This document shows, piece after piece, positions 6,187 to 14,534 of a stretch of 32,991 bases of DNA (its first letter is position 1; each line of letters starts with the position of its first letter). The notes beneath the pieces are model-generated. The model worked only from the letters and a program-made list of their open reading frames with translations. It was not told the origin of the DNA and did not search any database. A program made the translations under genes and the position numbers. Origin of the DNA: Candidatus Poribacteria bacterium (lineage in GTDB: Bacteria > Poribacteria > WGA-4E > WGA-3G). Where the stretch lies: assembly GCA_026706025.1 (NCBI GenBank), contig JAPOZO010000048.1:1-32991 (forward strand). Direction: 5' to 3'.

Positions 6187-7512
6187 TTACAAATCCCTCC
6201 TACACGGTAAAATCACAAACTCCAATTGTTGATGTGCTTCACGTAATGCCGTTTCTACGGCTGCAGGTGTTTCGGCACGCGCGAAGATGAAACCGAGATA
6301 TCGCGCCCCCTCTGGTAACGGCACCACTTCCCCACCAATCGGAATTGTGATACTGACTTCTACAATACCGTCTACGCGATGTGCATCTGTTTTGCCGCGT
6401 ACTTCACCGAGAATACCAGCCTTCGGTACAGGAATCATCATAACCCCCGCTGCCTGCTGTTCTCGCTGTAACATTTCTACGGGTTGACCAATGGCGTGTC
6501 GGATAACGAGTTCCTCCAGCGACATTCCGGTTCCAAACCGGAGCGTCCTGGCACAGAGTCCGCCAATCGTCCGTGCCGCAATTTCGATGAGATGTGCCCC
6601 GTTGTCATTATAACGCAACTCGGCGTGAACAGGCCCATGTTGAAGTCCTAAAGCGGTGGCTGCCTCTGCTGTCGCGCGATGCAGCGCATCCTGGACCTCC
6701 ACCGATAGACGAGAAGGTGTAACATAGAGCGTCTCCTCAAAAAAAGGGCCTTCGAGCGGATCGGGTTTATCAAAGAGCGCGAGCACTTTAAGTTCACCGT
6801 CTAAGAGGATACCCTCCAATGCCACCTCTATTCCGGGAATATAGTCCTCAACGAGCAGATATTGTGAAGCGTGCGCCAAGGCATCGGGGTTATAAACCGC
6901 TTCTACGTTGGTATCATCCTTCAAAGTGTGGAGCAGTTTTGTTGTCCGCTGAAAGGCTTCGACAAATTCGGTAGGTGTGTCTGCACGGATGACGCCACGG
7001 CTTGCGGAGAGAGAGAGGGGTTTGATGACACACGGCAAACCGACTTGTGTATCTGTAGGATTGGATGACCCAACCCCTACGATTTCAGCGGGGTCATCAT
7101 AGATAGAGAAGCGTTGGTAAGCGGGTCCCGATACACCCTTCGTTGATAGTGTGTGCCTTAAGCGGTATTTATTGCGCGTCGCTTTTGCTGAAGCGACAGG
7201 ATTATGTGGAAGCCCTAAAGCCTCTGATGCAGTCGTCGCAAGCAGGGTTGTATCGTCATCGACACCGACAATTGCCGCAAGCGGATATGTATCATCAAAT
7301 TCGAGGATTGCCTGTGTTGCCACGGTTGGCGCGCTGAAGTCTAACACCAGGGTATGGCGCGGCGAGAGGTCCGCTGTCGTTGCTGCTTCTTCTGACGCGA
7401 CGACGACCTCCACATCAAGTTTCGAGGCAGCATCAAGGAAGTCCGCGGCTCGATATGTGCGTGTTGGCAGGAGCAGGAGAATTCTCGGTTTTTTTAACGG
7501 TTGATGCTGCAT
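6187..7512 (-). CDS. ATP-grasp ligase, L-amino acid ligase/BacD-like
   Basis: A 441-residue cytoplasmic enzyme of the ATP-grasp superfamily, which joins a carboxylate to an amine or thiol through an acyl phosphate. A Rossmann-like preATP domain starts at about residue 10 (ILLLLPTRTYRAADF). The central domain has an ATP lysine in VIKPLSLSASRG (about 162-173), VEDYIPG (221-227) and metal-binding acids in HAELR (297-301) and LIEIAAR (308-314). The C-terminal part (about 354-435: MIPVPKAGILGEVRG, EVVPLPEGARYLGFIFA) fits the LAL_C2 domain of L-amino acid ligases. The substrate cannot be read from sequence. Residues 144-154 (IVGVGSSNPTD) are encoded by a palindromic repeat. It lies 69 bases after the aldolase-like gene and 25 bases before the UnbV gene, probably in the same transcript. 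Confidence 0.85.
   Translation of the reverse strand: MQHQPLKKPRILLLLPTRTYRAADFLDAASKLDVEVVVASEEAATTADLSPRHTLVLDFSAPTVATQAILEFDDTYPLAAIVGVDDDTTLLATTASEALGLPHNPVASAKATRNKYRLRHTLSTKGVSGPAYQRFSIYDDPAEIVGVGSSNPTDTQVGLPCVIKPLSLSASRGVIRADTPTEFVEAFQRTTKLLHTLKDDTNVEAVYNPDALAHASQYLLVEDYIPGIEVALEGILLDGELKVLALFDKPDPLEGPFFEETLYVTPSRLSVEVQDALHRATAEAATALGLQHGPVHAELRYNDNGAHLIEIAARTIGGLCARTLRFGTGMSLEELVIRHAIGQPVEMLQREQQAAGVMMIPVPKAGILGEVRGKTDAHRVDGIVEVSITIPIGGEVVPLPEGARYLGFIFARAETPAAVETALREAHQQLEFVILPCRRDL
7055..7080 (-). repeat. Palindromic repeat in frame in the ATP-grasp coding sequence
   Basis: On the minus strand GTAGGGGTTGG pairs with CCAATCCTAC around a short loop, with one substitution and one indel between arms. 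The GGTTGGG/CCAAC core resembles the first hairpin of the element at 4882-4937. It encodes residues 144-154, next to the ATP-binding KPLSLSASRG segment. Confidence 0.6.
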
Positions 7513-7550
7513 TCGGAAATCTCCTGGAAACAGTTTTCAGTACGATTTTC

Positions 7551-7578
7551 TCTCACTGCGAGGCAAACTGACAACTAT
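7551..7578. repeat. Dispersed repeat, copy in the ATP-grasp/aldolase gap
   Basis: The stretch CTCACTGCGAGGCAAACTG and its flank ACAACTATT recur almost identically at 8795-8821, next to the priA stop codon. A partial copy (TTCTCACTGCGAAGCATG) is at 16307-16324, overlapping the end of dxr. It belongs to the same repeat-rich spacers as the 7-bp arrays. Confidence 0.6.
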
Positions 7579-7581
7579 TAA

Positions 7582-8541
7582 CTAACTGGTACGGGAACCT
7601 CTCAACAATTTCTGATACGATGCGTGTGCATTCTGCGCATCCTCCTCACCATCAAGGACACGCCGCAGGCATTGCACGAAGCCGATCGGATCCTCTTCGC
7701 CAAAGATGGTACGTCCGAACAGAATCGCGCGCCCACCGTTGCTGACAACATTGTGCGCTAAGGCGAATGTGCTACGTGCATTTTGGCGAGGACCGCCCAA
7801 CGCACCGATGACCAACGTCGTATCGAATTGGCACAACTCAGCCCAGACCTCAGCGGCTGTGTAAGCGGTTTTAATAAAGCGCGGGCGTTGGTGTTTTCGG
7901 AGATAACTCATCGTCCGGACAATAGAATCGGCGACATACATGCCTCGTTTTTCTTCATCCATTCCGGGCAGTTTAATGTTCGGCAAAAACACCTCTAAGA
8001 GATGATCGAATCCTTCGATTTCACCAACAACATGTGCGAATTGTACATACGCCTGTAACATCCGCTCATCAGCGATGGGATCGTTATTGAGCGTAATGGA
8101 GTATAGCCCAAGGTTAACGCGACATTCAAGTGCGGGCCCGATGAGTGCCTCACAATAGCGTTGCATATCCTCTGGAAATACCGTCTGAAACGGCATTGAC
8201 GGACTCGAAGTATAGACACCAAACCGCGGATTCCAGATAGCGGTTTCCGAGTTCATCCGGACGATTGGCGTAATCGGCGAGTTTTCAAAAAGGTTTTCTT
8301 CAAGTGCAAGCGTTTCTGCATCAGCGGGTGTCATCAGAAGTCCATCTAATTGTCCATCAGCGACAAGGTCGCGTTGCAGTTGCAAAAACTCTGCATGTGT
8401 GCGGTAGTGAGGTTTTGGGTGCTGCACCTGCCCGAGTCCTTTAATCCCTGCGGATGCGAGTGGATCCGCAGCGAAAACCAGAATCGGGTTCTGTGCAAGC
8501 AAGTCTGTATCAGCAAGTTTATCAAATATCCGGTTGCCCAT
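7582..8541 (-). CDS. Class I aldolase-like protein (DhnA/LsrF/DeoC fold)
   Basis: A 319-residue cytoplasmic protein that looks like a TIM-barrel class I aldolase of the DhnA/FbaB/LsrF group. A buried strand ILVFAADPLAS lies at 20-30. RFIKTAYTAAEVW at 221-233 offers Lys224 as the likely Schiff-base lysine. LVIGALGG (243-250) and a phosphate-binding-like segment AILFGRTIF (272-280) follow, which is the order seen in LsrF-type aldolases. The substrate is unknown. The start ATG follows AAGGAAA at a rather long spacing of about 11 bases. It sits between priA and the ATP-grasp gene on the same strand, separated from priA by 283 bases of repeat-rich DNA. Family placement is moderately sure; the exact reaction is not. 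Confidence 0.7.
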   Translation of the reverse strand: MGNRIFDKLADTDLLAQNPILVFAADPLASAGIKGLGQVQHPKPHYRTHAEFLQLQRDLVADGQLDGLLMTPADAETLALEENLFENSPITPIVRMNSETAIWNPRFGVYTSSPSMPFQTVFPEDMQRYCEALIGPALECRVNLGLYSITLNNDPIADERMLQAYVQFAHVVGEIEGFDHLLEVFLPNIKLPGMDEEKRGMYVADSIVRTMSYLRKHQRPRFIKTAYTAAEVWAELCQFDTTLVIGALGGPRQNARSTFALAHNVVSNGGRAILFGRTIFGEEDPIGFVQCLRRVLDGEEDAQNAHASYQKLLRGSRTS

Positions 8542-8631
8542 TTTTTTTTAAATTTCCTTGCGGTTAAATCGAGTGGGTTGTTACTTCAAATGCCTTTCCT
8601 TAGAGCCGTCCTCCAAATGTAAAGCTAAGAC

Positions 8632-8657
8632 AAATTATGCCATTTAAGGCATAATTT
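8632..8657. repeat. Perfect 10-bp inverted repeat in the priA/aldolase gap
   Basis: AAATTATGCC (8632-8641) and GGCATAATTT (8648-8657) are perfect inverted repeats around ATTTAA. It lies about 90 bases upstream of the aldolase-like gene. It could be an operator or a weak terminator after priA, but it has no proper T-tract. Confidence 0.5.
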
Positions 8658-8678
8658 CATTACGGACTACGGTTTTAG

Positions 8679-8699
8679 TTATCAGTTATCGGTCGTCAG
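8679..8699. repeat. Heptamer array (TTATCAG-type)
   Basis: Three 7-base units: TTATCAG, TTATCGG, TCGTCAG. Same family as the arrays near 12314, 17513, 18526, 20062, 21576 and 24469. Confidence 0.7.
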
Positions 8700-8762
8700 T
8701 TTGCCTCACAGTGAGAGTTACAAGAGGTTTTTGATAATTCCAACATCTCCTGTACCTGATGA

Positions 8763-8821
8763 CTGAAAGGATTTTTTGAAAAAAAAATCCGTATTCTCAC
8801 TGCGAAGCAAACTGACAACTA
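8763..8821. repeat. Composite dispersed repeat downstream of priA
   Basis: The hairpin GGATTTTTT (8769-8777) / AAAAAATCC (8782-8790) with flanks CTGAAAGG and CCGTATT matches the segment coded within the TPR gene at 4230-4263. It is followed by the CTCACTGCGAAGCAAACTG repeat also found at 7551-7578. The A/T-rich hairpin could also act as a terminator for priA. Confidence 0.65.
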
Positions 8822-8824
8822 TTT

Positions 8825-11392
8825 TTAGAGTGTACTCGTTGGATCAATATCTATCACAAATTCAATAGCCTTTGATTTTATGATGGCTGGTGGTTCGTCA
8901 GTAAAACGCTTAAAGAGCCTCCCTATCTTTTTAGCATCGGGACTTCGGAGCAAGAGATGCCACCGAAATTTCCCTTCAATTTTCGAGAGTGGTGCCGGTG
9001 CGGGACCGAGGATCTCCACCGATGTCTCTTCAACAGTGGGAGCTTGTGAAGCGTGTTCTCGGTCCTCCTGCCAAATTTCGAGTTGATCTCGTGCAGCATG
9101 TGCGGCATCAATAACCGCTTGCTCGTCTTTGCCTCGAAGTAAGAGGGTCGCAACGTGAGCGAAAGGTGGATACCGTAGCGCGTCCCGCGCGACGACCTCC
9201 TGTGCATAGAAATCAAGGTAGTCGTGTTTCTGTGCTGCCTCTATACAGTAGTGCCCAGGCATGTAGGTTTGGATGACGACCTTGCCTTCAAGTTCTGCGC
9301 GTCCAGAACGTCCTGCGACCTGTGTGAGTAGACTGAACGTCTGTTCGCTTGCTCGGAAATCAGGAAGATTCAAGGCGATATCCGCTGCGATAACCCCGAC
9401 AAGTGTGACGTTCGGGAAGTCCAATCCCTTCGACACCATCTGTGTGCCTATCAGGATATCAATTTTTTGTTGTTCAAATTCCGCTAAAATCTGCTGATGT
9501 GCGTTTTTCCGCGCCGTTGAATCCGCATCAAACCGCTTTACACGTGCTTTCGGATATGCCTTGCGTACCTCTTGTTCAACCGCCTCCGTCCCTGCGCCAA
9601 AAAAGCGAATCGCATCACTACTACACTGCGGACAGGTTTGTTGTGTCGGACGGTTACCGCCACAATGGTGGCAGACAAGCCGCTGCGTTTCACGGTGATA
9701 GGTGAGTGAGATAGAACAGTTGTCGCACCGCTCGACATAGCCACAGGTGCGGCAGAAGACATAAGTGGAGTGCCCACGCCGGTTAAGAAACAGGATAGTT
9801 TGTTCTCGCCGCACAAGCCGCTCCTCAATGGAGCTTCGGAGCAGATCCGAGAAGATGGTCCGGTTCCCTTTTTTCAACTCGGTTCGCATATCAACGATGT
9901 GAACGTCGGGCATTTTTCTATCAAAAACACGGTCGGGTAGGCTTAGGAGCCGATAACGTCCATTGCGTGCCCGATGAAAACTTTCAAGGGAGGGTGTCGC
10001 GCTTCCGAGTAGAACGGGGCATTTTGCGAGGTCGCTCCGCTTCTGTGCGACTTCCCGTGCATGATAGCGGGGCGCAGTATCCGATTTATAGGAATCCGAA
10101 TGCTCCTCGTCCATAATCAGCATCCCAAGTTTTTGGACCGGGGCAAAGATAGCAGAGCGCGGTCCAATGACAATATTGGCTTCACCCTTTTGGATACGAT
10201 GCCACTGGTCATAGCGTTCGCCGTCACTCAATCGGCTATGCAGTAAGGCGACGCGCTCACCGAACCGCCCCACAAATCGAGAGGCAGCCTGCGGTGTGAG
10301 CGAAATCTCTGGGACCAATACAATGACAGATCTACCATTTTTAAGGACATCTGCCATCGCCTGCATATAGACCTCTGTTTTCCCGCTTCCCGTTACGCCG
10401 TGAAGTAAAAAGGTTGGTGGTTGTTTAATACTGTTGCCCGAGGCGGCTTCTGTGGTGTGTGATACCAGTACGTTTTTAATTTGCGTGAAGGCTGCGGATT
10501 GCGCGGAATTCAAGAGGAGCGGTTGCGTCGGCGCGACAGGTTCAAGACTCAGTGGGTTCCGCACCGTTTCTGCCTGTACTATATGAATAAACCCGTGTCT
10601 TTCAAGGGTCCGTAGCAGCGAAACACTGGCGTTTACTCGCTTCATCAAGTCTGCTGTTGCCAAAGGTGCCCCTTCATCAAGAAGGAATTGCAGAATCTCT
10701 GCCCGCTTGACATCGGCAGCATGGAGACGGTTAGCTGAACGCTGTGGGGCTGCATTTTCGTGAACGTCCGAGGTTTCATTCTTGAGCTGTTGAATCGCCG
10801 CCTCAACATCAGCAGTTGGTAAAGCTAATTGCGCGACAGTGGTTTTTTGTGTGGTAGCCTTCGGTTTATGCGTAACATTGGTTTCAACAACACCTTTTTC
10901 GCGGAGTCTCCTGATTCGCGAACGGACATCTTGAGAGCTTAAACCGGTTCGTCTGGCAAGCTGATTGAGCGAGAGTTCGCCCTCTGCTTCCAAAAGCGCG
11001 ACGAGTTTTTTTTGTACTTTTCCGAGGGATCCTGAAAATTCAGGTAGGAGTCGGACCTGTTCCGTTTTCTGGGTCCGGACAGCGGCGGGTACTGCACAAT
11101 AAAGCGCGACCCCCCACGAACAGACATAATAGTCCGCCATCCATTTCGTAAGGGTGAGCATCTCAGGCGAGAACATCGGTGTTTCATCGAGACACTCGGA
11201 GACATTCTTGATAAGGTTGGGGGCGAGGTCAGTTTCATCAAGCCGTTCAACGACGACGCCCTCGTGCTTCGTTCTGCGAAACGGTGCTAATACTCGCACA
11301 CCGGGTTGTAAAACCGGGTCCAGCTGCGGCGGTACGCCGTAGGTAAACACTTGATCTACTGATAACGGAAAAGCAACGTTTGCATAGCGCAT
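8825..11392 (-). CDS. priA: Primosomal protein N' (replication restart helicase PriA)
   Basis: Superfamily 2 helicase that rebuilds the replisome at stalled forks. The 855 residues are longer than typical proteins of about 730. The N-terminal 3'-DNA-binding domain is visible (MRYANVAFPL, residues 1-100). A winged-helix region with extra length follows (about 120-275). Walker A GVTGSGKT is at 332-339, DEEH at 428-431 and GSATPSLE at 463-470. The eight zinc-binding cysteines are present at 547, 550, 556, 559, 574, 577, 587 and 590, as is the helicase C-domain with QMVSKGLDFPNV and QVAGRSGR. The extra length lies mainly between the 3'-binding domain and the helicase core (about 175-225). It follows the uracil-DNA glycosylase gene by 193 bases on the same strand. 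Identification is secure. Confidence 0.97.
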   Translation of the reverse strand: MRYANVAFPLSVDQVFTYGVPPQLDPVLQPGVRVLAPFRRTKHEGVVVERLDETDLAPNLIKNVSECLDETPMFSPEMLTLTKWMADYYVCSWGVALYCAVPAAVRTQKTEQVRLLPEFSGSLGKVQKKLVALLEAEGELSLNQLARRTGLSSQDVRSRIRRLREKGVVETNVTHKPKATTQKTTVAQLALPTADVEAAIQQLKNETSDVHENAAPQRSANRLHAADVKRAEILQFLLDEGAPLATADLMKRVNASVSLLRTLERHGFIHIVQAETVRNPLSLEPVAPTQPLLLNSAQSAAFTQIKNVLVSHTTEAASGNSIKQPPTFLLHGVTGSGKTEVYMQAMADVLKNGRSVIVLVPEISLTPQAASRFVGRFGERVALLHSRLSDGERYDQWHRIQKGEANIVIGPRSAIFAPVQKLGMLIMDEEHSDSYKSDTAPRYHAREVAQKRSDLAKCPVLLGSATPSLESFHRARNGRYRLLSLPDRVFDRKMPDVHIVDMRTELKKGNRTIFSDLLRSSIEERLVRREQTILFLNRRGHSTYVFCRTCGYVERCDNCSISLTYHRETQRLVCHHCGGNRPTQQTCPQCSSDAIRFFGAGTEAVEQEVRKAYPKARVKRFDADSTARKNAHQQILAEFEQQKIDILIGTQMVSKGLDFPNVTLVGVIAADIALNLPDFRASEQTFSLLTQVAGRSGRAELEGKVVIQTYMPGHYCIEAAQKHDYLDFYAQEVVARDALRYPPFAHVATLLLRGKDEQAVIDAAHAARDQLEIWQEDREHASQAPTVEETSVEILGPAPAPLSKIEGKFRWHLLLRSPDAKKIGRLFKRFTDEPPAIIKSKAIEFVIDIDPTSTL

Positions 11393-11585
11393 ATTTTTAA
11401 ATATTGGGTTTTCGCTCCGTTTTGTCCGTTGTCCAAAACGGGTTTCGGATCAAACTGATAGCGATAATTACTTTCCAGTTTATTTTACAGGTCCAATTGA
11501 TTGTCGGCTTTCAACAGCCAGTAAGGAGGTTTTTGATGAAATCAGAAACTTCTTTGCTGATGGAAACCGACACCTATTCTCACTT

Positions 11586-12305
11586 CTATCCTTGCGCCAA
11601 AAATGTGAGCACCTTTTTTATGTCTTCCCACACCTCACGTTTGGCATTTGGATTTCTGAGGAGGTATGCGGGATGATAGGTCGGCATAATAACCGGCGGC
11701 TTTTTATGTGGAAGGACGTGCAGTCCGGGGACATTGCACTCATGGAAATCACCGCGAAGTTTAGTAATACCTACTTTTGTATCAAGCAACATCTTTGCGG
11801 CGAAACTCCCGAGTGCCACAATCACCTTCGGTTGAATCAGTTCGATTTGGCGCATTAAATATGGACTACAGGTTGCGACCTCGTCCGCTTCAGGATTTCT
11901 ATTGCCGGGCGGGCGGCATTTAAGTACATTGGCGATATAGACATCGGCGCGCTTAAGTTTCATCCCCGACTCAATGATTTGCGTCAGTAATTGACCGGCT
12001 CGACCGACAAAAGGTTCTCCCTGCCTATCCTCGTCAGCCCCGGGCGCTTCACCGATGAACATAAGGTCAGCGTTCGTATTCCCGACCCCAAAAACGACAC
12101 TATTCCGTGTCTCGTGTAACGGACATTTGGTGCAATTCCCGGCATCTGTTGCCAATGCGGGTAGATCGAAATCCGCATAAGGCGACTGCTGTTCAGGTTC
12201 GCGTAGTTCTGTTTCTATGAAGCCGAATTTAAGTTGCTCTTCCATGTATTCCCTCACACTTGCGACGAGTTCTATGTACTCTTTTCTGAAGTTGTCGGTA
12301 TCCAT
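11586..12305 (-). CDS. Type 4 (family 4) uracil-DNA glycosylase
   Basis: Removes uracil from DNA and carries a 4Fe-4S cluster. Residues 1-50 are an N-terminal extension. The cluster cysteines fit C58, C61, C130 and C146 (CTKC, LKC, ATC). Motif I is GEAPGADED (86-94) followed by [12 protein letters not shown] (96-107), and [13 protein letters not shown] (126-138) is typical of the family. The C-terminal motif HPAYLLRNP contains His211. The order and spacing match family 4 enzymes in the SPO1 polymerase-related group. The start codon is preceded not by a Shine-Dalgarno but by TATTAAA and then four perfect TTATAAG heptamers (12314-12341), so how translation begins is unclear. The gene lies between the first RseP copy and priA. 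Confidence 0.93.
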   Translation of the reverse strand: MDTDNFRKEYIELVASVREYMEEQLKFGFIETELREPEQQSPYADFDLPALATDAGNCTKCPLHETRNSVVFGVGNTNADLMFIGEAPGADEDRQGEPFVGRAGQLLTQIIESGMKLKRADVYIANVLKCRPPGNRNPEADEVATCSPYLMRQIELIQPKVIVALGSFAAKMLLDTKVGITKLRGDFHECNVPGLHVLPHKKPPVIMPTYHPAYLLRNPNAKREVWEDIKKVLTFLAQG

Positions 12306-12313
12306 TTTAATAG

Positions 12314-12341
12314 TTATAAGTTATAAGTTATAAGTTATAAG
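12314..12341. repeat. Perfect heptamer array, 4 x TTATAAG
   Basis: Four identical 7-base units stand 8 bases upstream of the uracil-DNA glycosylase start codon. The period equals that of the TTRYCAG arrays elsewhere, suggesting a variant of one family. Perfect identity suggests recent expansion by slippage. Confidence 0.85.
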
Positions 12342-12462
12342 TTAAGAGGGTTCCTGGAACAGTTCCGTCTTCTGTGAAGGTTTCCACAGAAAACCTTTTT
12401 AACTGTTAAGCAAAAGGTTTTTCGGAGGAAATCGCCTTGAAAACTGACAACGATTCCCCTGA

Positions 12463-14151
12463 TTAATTTCTGAGATCGTGAATCAAAGACATGCCATCAA
12501 ACCAAGTGATGTACAAGAACAGGGCAATTAGGAGAACTTTGCTAACCTGTTGAACAACTTCCTGTACCCTCCGAGGTATCGGCCTGCCCCGGACCTTCTC
12601 AACGGCACAAAAGAGCAGCTGCCCGCCATCAGCAATCGGAATCGGTAACAGATTGATAATGCAGAGATTGATACTGATAAACCCGATGAAAAAGATGACA
12701 CTGCTCCAACCGAGACGGCTAAACATGTTGCTCGTCGCAGTCACAATGCCCATTGGACCGGCGAGATGTTTCGGTGAAACTTCCCCACTAATCAACTGCT
12801 GGAACGTTCTGCCAACGGCAGTAAAGGTCAGCCCTGTCGCTTCAACACTTTTCCCAAACCCTGTGAACAGGTTATATTCCGGCAAAGGCACTTTTTTCGG
12901 AGCCAGTTGCATCCCGCTCAGGGAGGTGCGCCACATCAATCCGAACATAATATTTTCCGGGTCTGTCTCTGAACTTTGCGCCTCGCTCGAAAGGGTTACT
13001 TGTTTCAGGTTCCCCGCCCGGATCAAACCGATTTGAATCGGTTGGTTCGCCTGTGCCATGAGTTGCGAGTAGAGCGTCATCTCGTCTATTGCCTCTCCAT
13101 TAAGCGTCGCAAGGACATCTCCACTCCGAATCCCAGCGTCTTCGGCAAGGCTCCCTTTTTGAACGCTTGCTATCACACGCCAATCCACCGGCATTTCAAG
13201 CATAAGTGTTTCGTCCGCACGGCGAATTCCAAGCACCAACGTCTCTCGATTCTCGTTGATGTTATTATAAAGTGCTTTATATTTCTCATCAACCCAATTT
13301 GCTGAAGGGTGCCAGACACCATAACCAAAGTATGGAACGTTATAGAGTTTCTCACCGTTGATGCTCTCAATTACGTCGCCAACCTGAAGACCGGCGTGTG
13401 TAGCGATGCTTCCTTCCGTGATGTGATTCACGATTGTCTCGTCTCCACTATTTACCCGAATTTCACCGATATCGCCTCTGCCGCTCGGTATAGCATCCGG
13501 TCTAACAGTGAGGGTGTGGCGTATGCCATCGCGTTCTACAACGAGTTCAAGGTCCTTGTTCGCACCTGTGATAATTCGGGTTTGGAACGCAGACCAATGA
13601 CGGATCGAGTCTCCATTGATTGAAACAAGCGTGTCCCCAGGCATAAGTCCACCGGCTGCCCCAGGTCCATCGCCAGCGACCCACCCTATTTGAACTGTCT
13701 TTTCCGCAGCGAGCGGCATGCCGGTCAATCCCCCGATTAACCGCGCAGCATCCGCGTTCAGTCCAATAGCAAATATAGACCAATATACGAAAACACCAAA
13801 CAAAAGATTAACAGCGGGGCCCGCCGCAACAACAAACGCGCGGCTGCCGAGCGATGCACTCGCAAATTCGCCAGGTGCCCGAGTCTGTTCGCTGGGATCC
13901 ATGCCTTCCATTTCGACATATCCACCAAACGGGAGCAGCGAGATTTTATATTCCGTTTCACCGCGCTGAATCCCAACAAGCTTCGGACCGAAACCGAGAG
14001 AGAAGGTCCTTACCTTAATACCGCAGCGCTTCGCCGCATAAAAATGACCGAGTTCATGGATGAAGATAAGGAAACCGAGCGGAATCATCGCGAGAAACCC
14101 AACTTTGATGTACGGGAGGATGAAACCAATGAAGTCAACGAAAAATTCCAT
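12463..14151 (-). CDS. RseP-like site-2 intramembrane metalloprotease, copy 1
   Basis: A membrane-embedded zinc protease of the RseP/S2P family that cuts transmembrane segments of regulatory proteins. FIHELGH gives zinc ligands His32 and His36 with Glu33. The third ligand lies in NLLPIPIADGG at Asp508. The 562 residues exceed E. coli RseP (about 450) because three PDZ-like segments can be read: about 150-215 (GGLMPGDTLVSING), 230-310 (AGLQVGDVIESING) and 320-385 (AGIRSGDVLATLNG). N- and C-terminal hydrophobic helices flank them. The ATG follows AAAGGGTAATAGAC. It is one of two tandem paralogues separated by 383 bases; both keep the metal motifs. It follows dxr and cdsA, the usual setting of rseP. 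Confidence 0.93.
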   Translation of the reverse strand: MEFFVDFIGFILPYIKVGFLAMIPLGFLIFIHELGHFYAAKRCGIKVRTFSLGFGPKLVGIQRGETEYKISLLPFGGYVEMEGMDPSEQTRAPGEFASASLGSRAFVVAAGPAVNLLFGVFVYWSIFAIGLNADAARLIGGLTGMPLAAEKTVQIGWVAGDGPGAAGGLMPGDTLVSINGDSIRHWSAFQTRIITGANKDLELVVERDGIRHTLTVRPDAIPSGRGDIGEIRVNSGDETIVNHITEGSIATHAGLQVGDVIESINGEKLYNVPYFGYGVWHPSANWVDEKYKALYNNINENRETLVLGIRRADETLMLEMPVDWRVIASVQKGSLAEDAGIRSGDVLATLNGEAIDEMTLYSQLMAQANQPIQIGLIRAGNLKQVTLSSEAQSSETDPENIMFGLMWRTSLSGMQLAPKKVPLPEYNLFTGFGKSVEATGLTFTAVGRTFQQLISGEVSPKHLAGPMGIVTATSNMFSRLGWSSVIFFIGFISINLCIINLLPIPIADGGQLLFCAVEKVRGRPIPRRVQEVVQQVSKVLLIALFLYITWFDGMSLIHDLRN

Positions 14152-14534
14152 GTCTATTACCCTTTTTTTAGGAGCAAGGCTCTCATGCCTTAACTCATTA
14201 GTGTTTTGTTATAACTTGTGTGTTTTTTATCAGACCTTACGCAAAATGATGGAATTACGACTTTTACCCCGCGGTAGGGACCCGTTCCCCTTTCCAGTAA
14301 TGAGTGGGGATCCTGGTTAGCAACCACACGTACCGGGGAATCACGTAAATCCTATTTATATCTATTAAGCAATATTAAGAAACAAATTTTAGGTTTTGAG
14401 GAAGGATAGAAGCGCAGGCAGACTAGAAGAATCCCTATCTATTATCTTCCAACCTTCCATTCTTCCAATCTTCCAACACAATTGCGGATTCAAAACTTCA
14501 ATGTTAATACTTAAACTTGCTTATAACTCAGAAG
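14152..14534. other. Spacer between the two RseP-like genes, repeat rich, no gene seen
   Basis: No credible coding sequence. The left end carries the ribosome binding site of copy 1. Four 8-base units of TCTTCCAA type lie at 14445-14476. The stretch 14230-14350 (starting near CTTACGCAAAAT and ending near CACGTAAATCC) has weakly inverted ends and a GC-rich centre and may be a decayed small mobile element. This last reading is low confidence. Confidence 0.5.

Noticed and set aside
11404-11676. Open frame on the plus strand, with AAGGAGG upstream of an internal ATG at 11536
   Set aside because: It overlaps the 3' end of the uracil-DNA glycosylase gene on the opposite strand and has no domain. 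The GGAGGTTTTTGAT region resembles the dispersed repeat near 8725.
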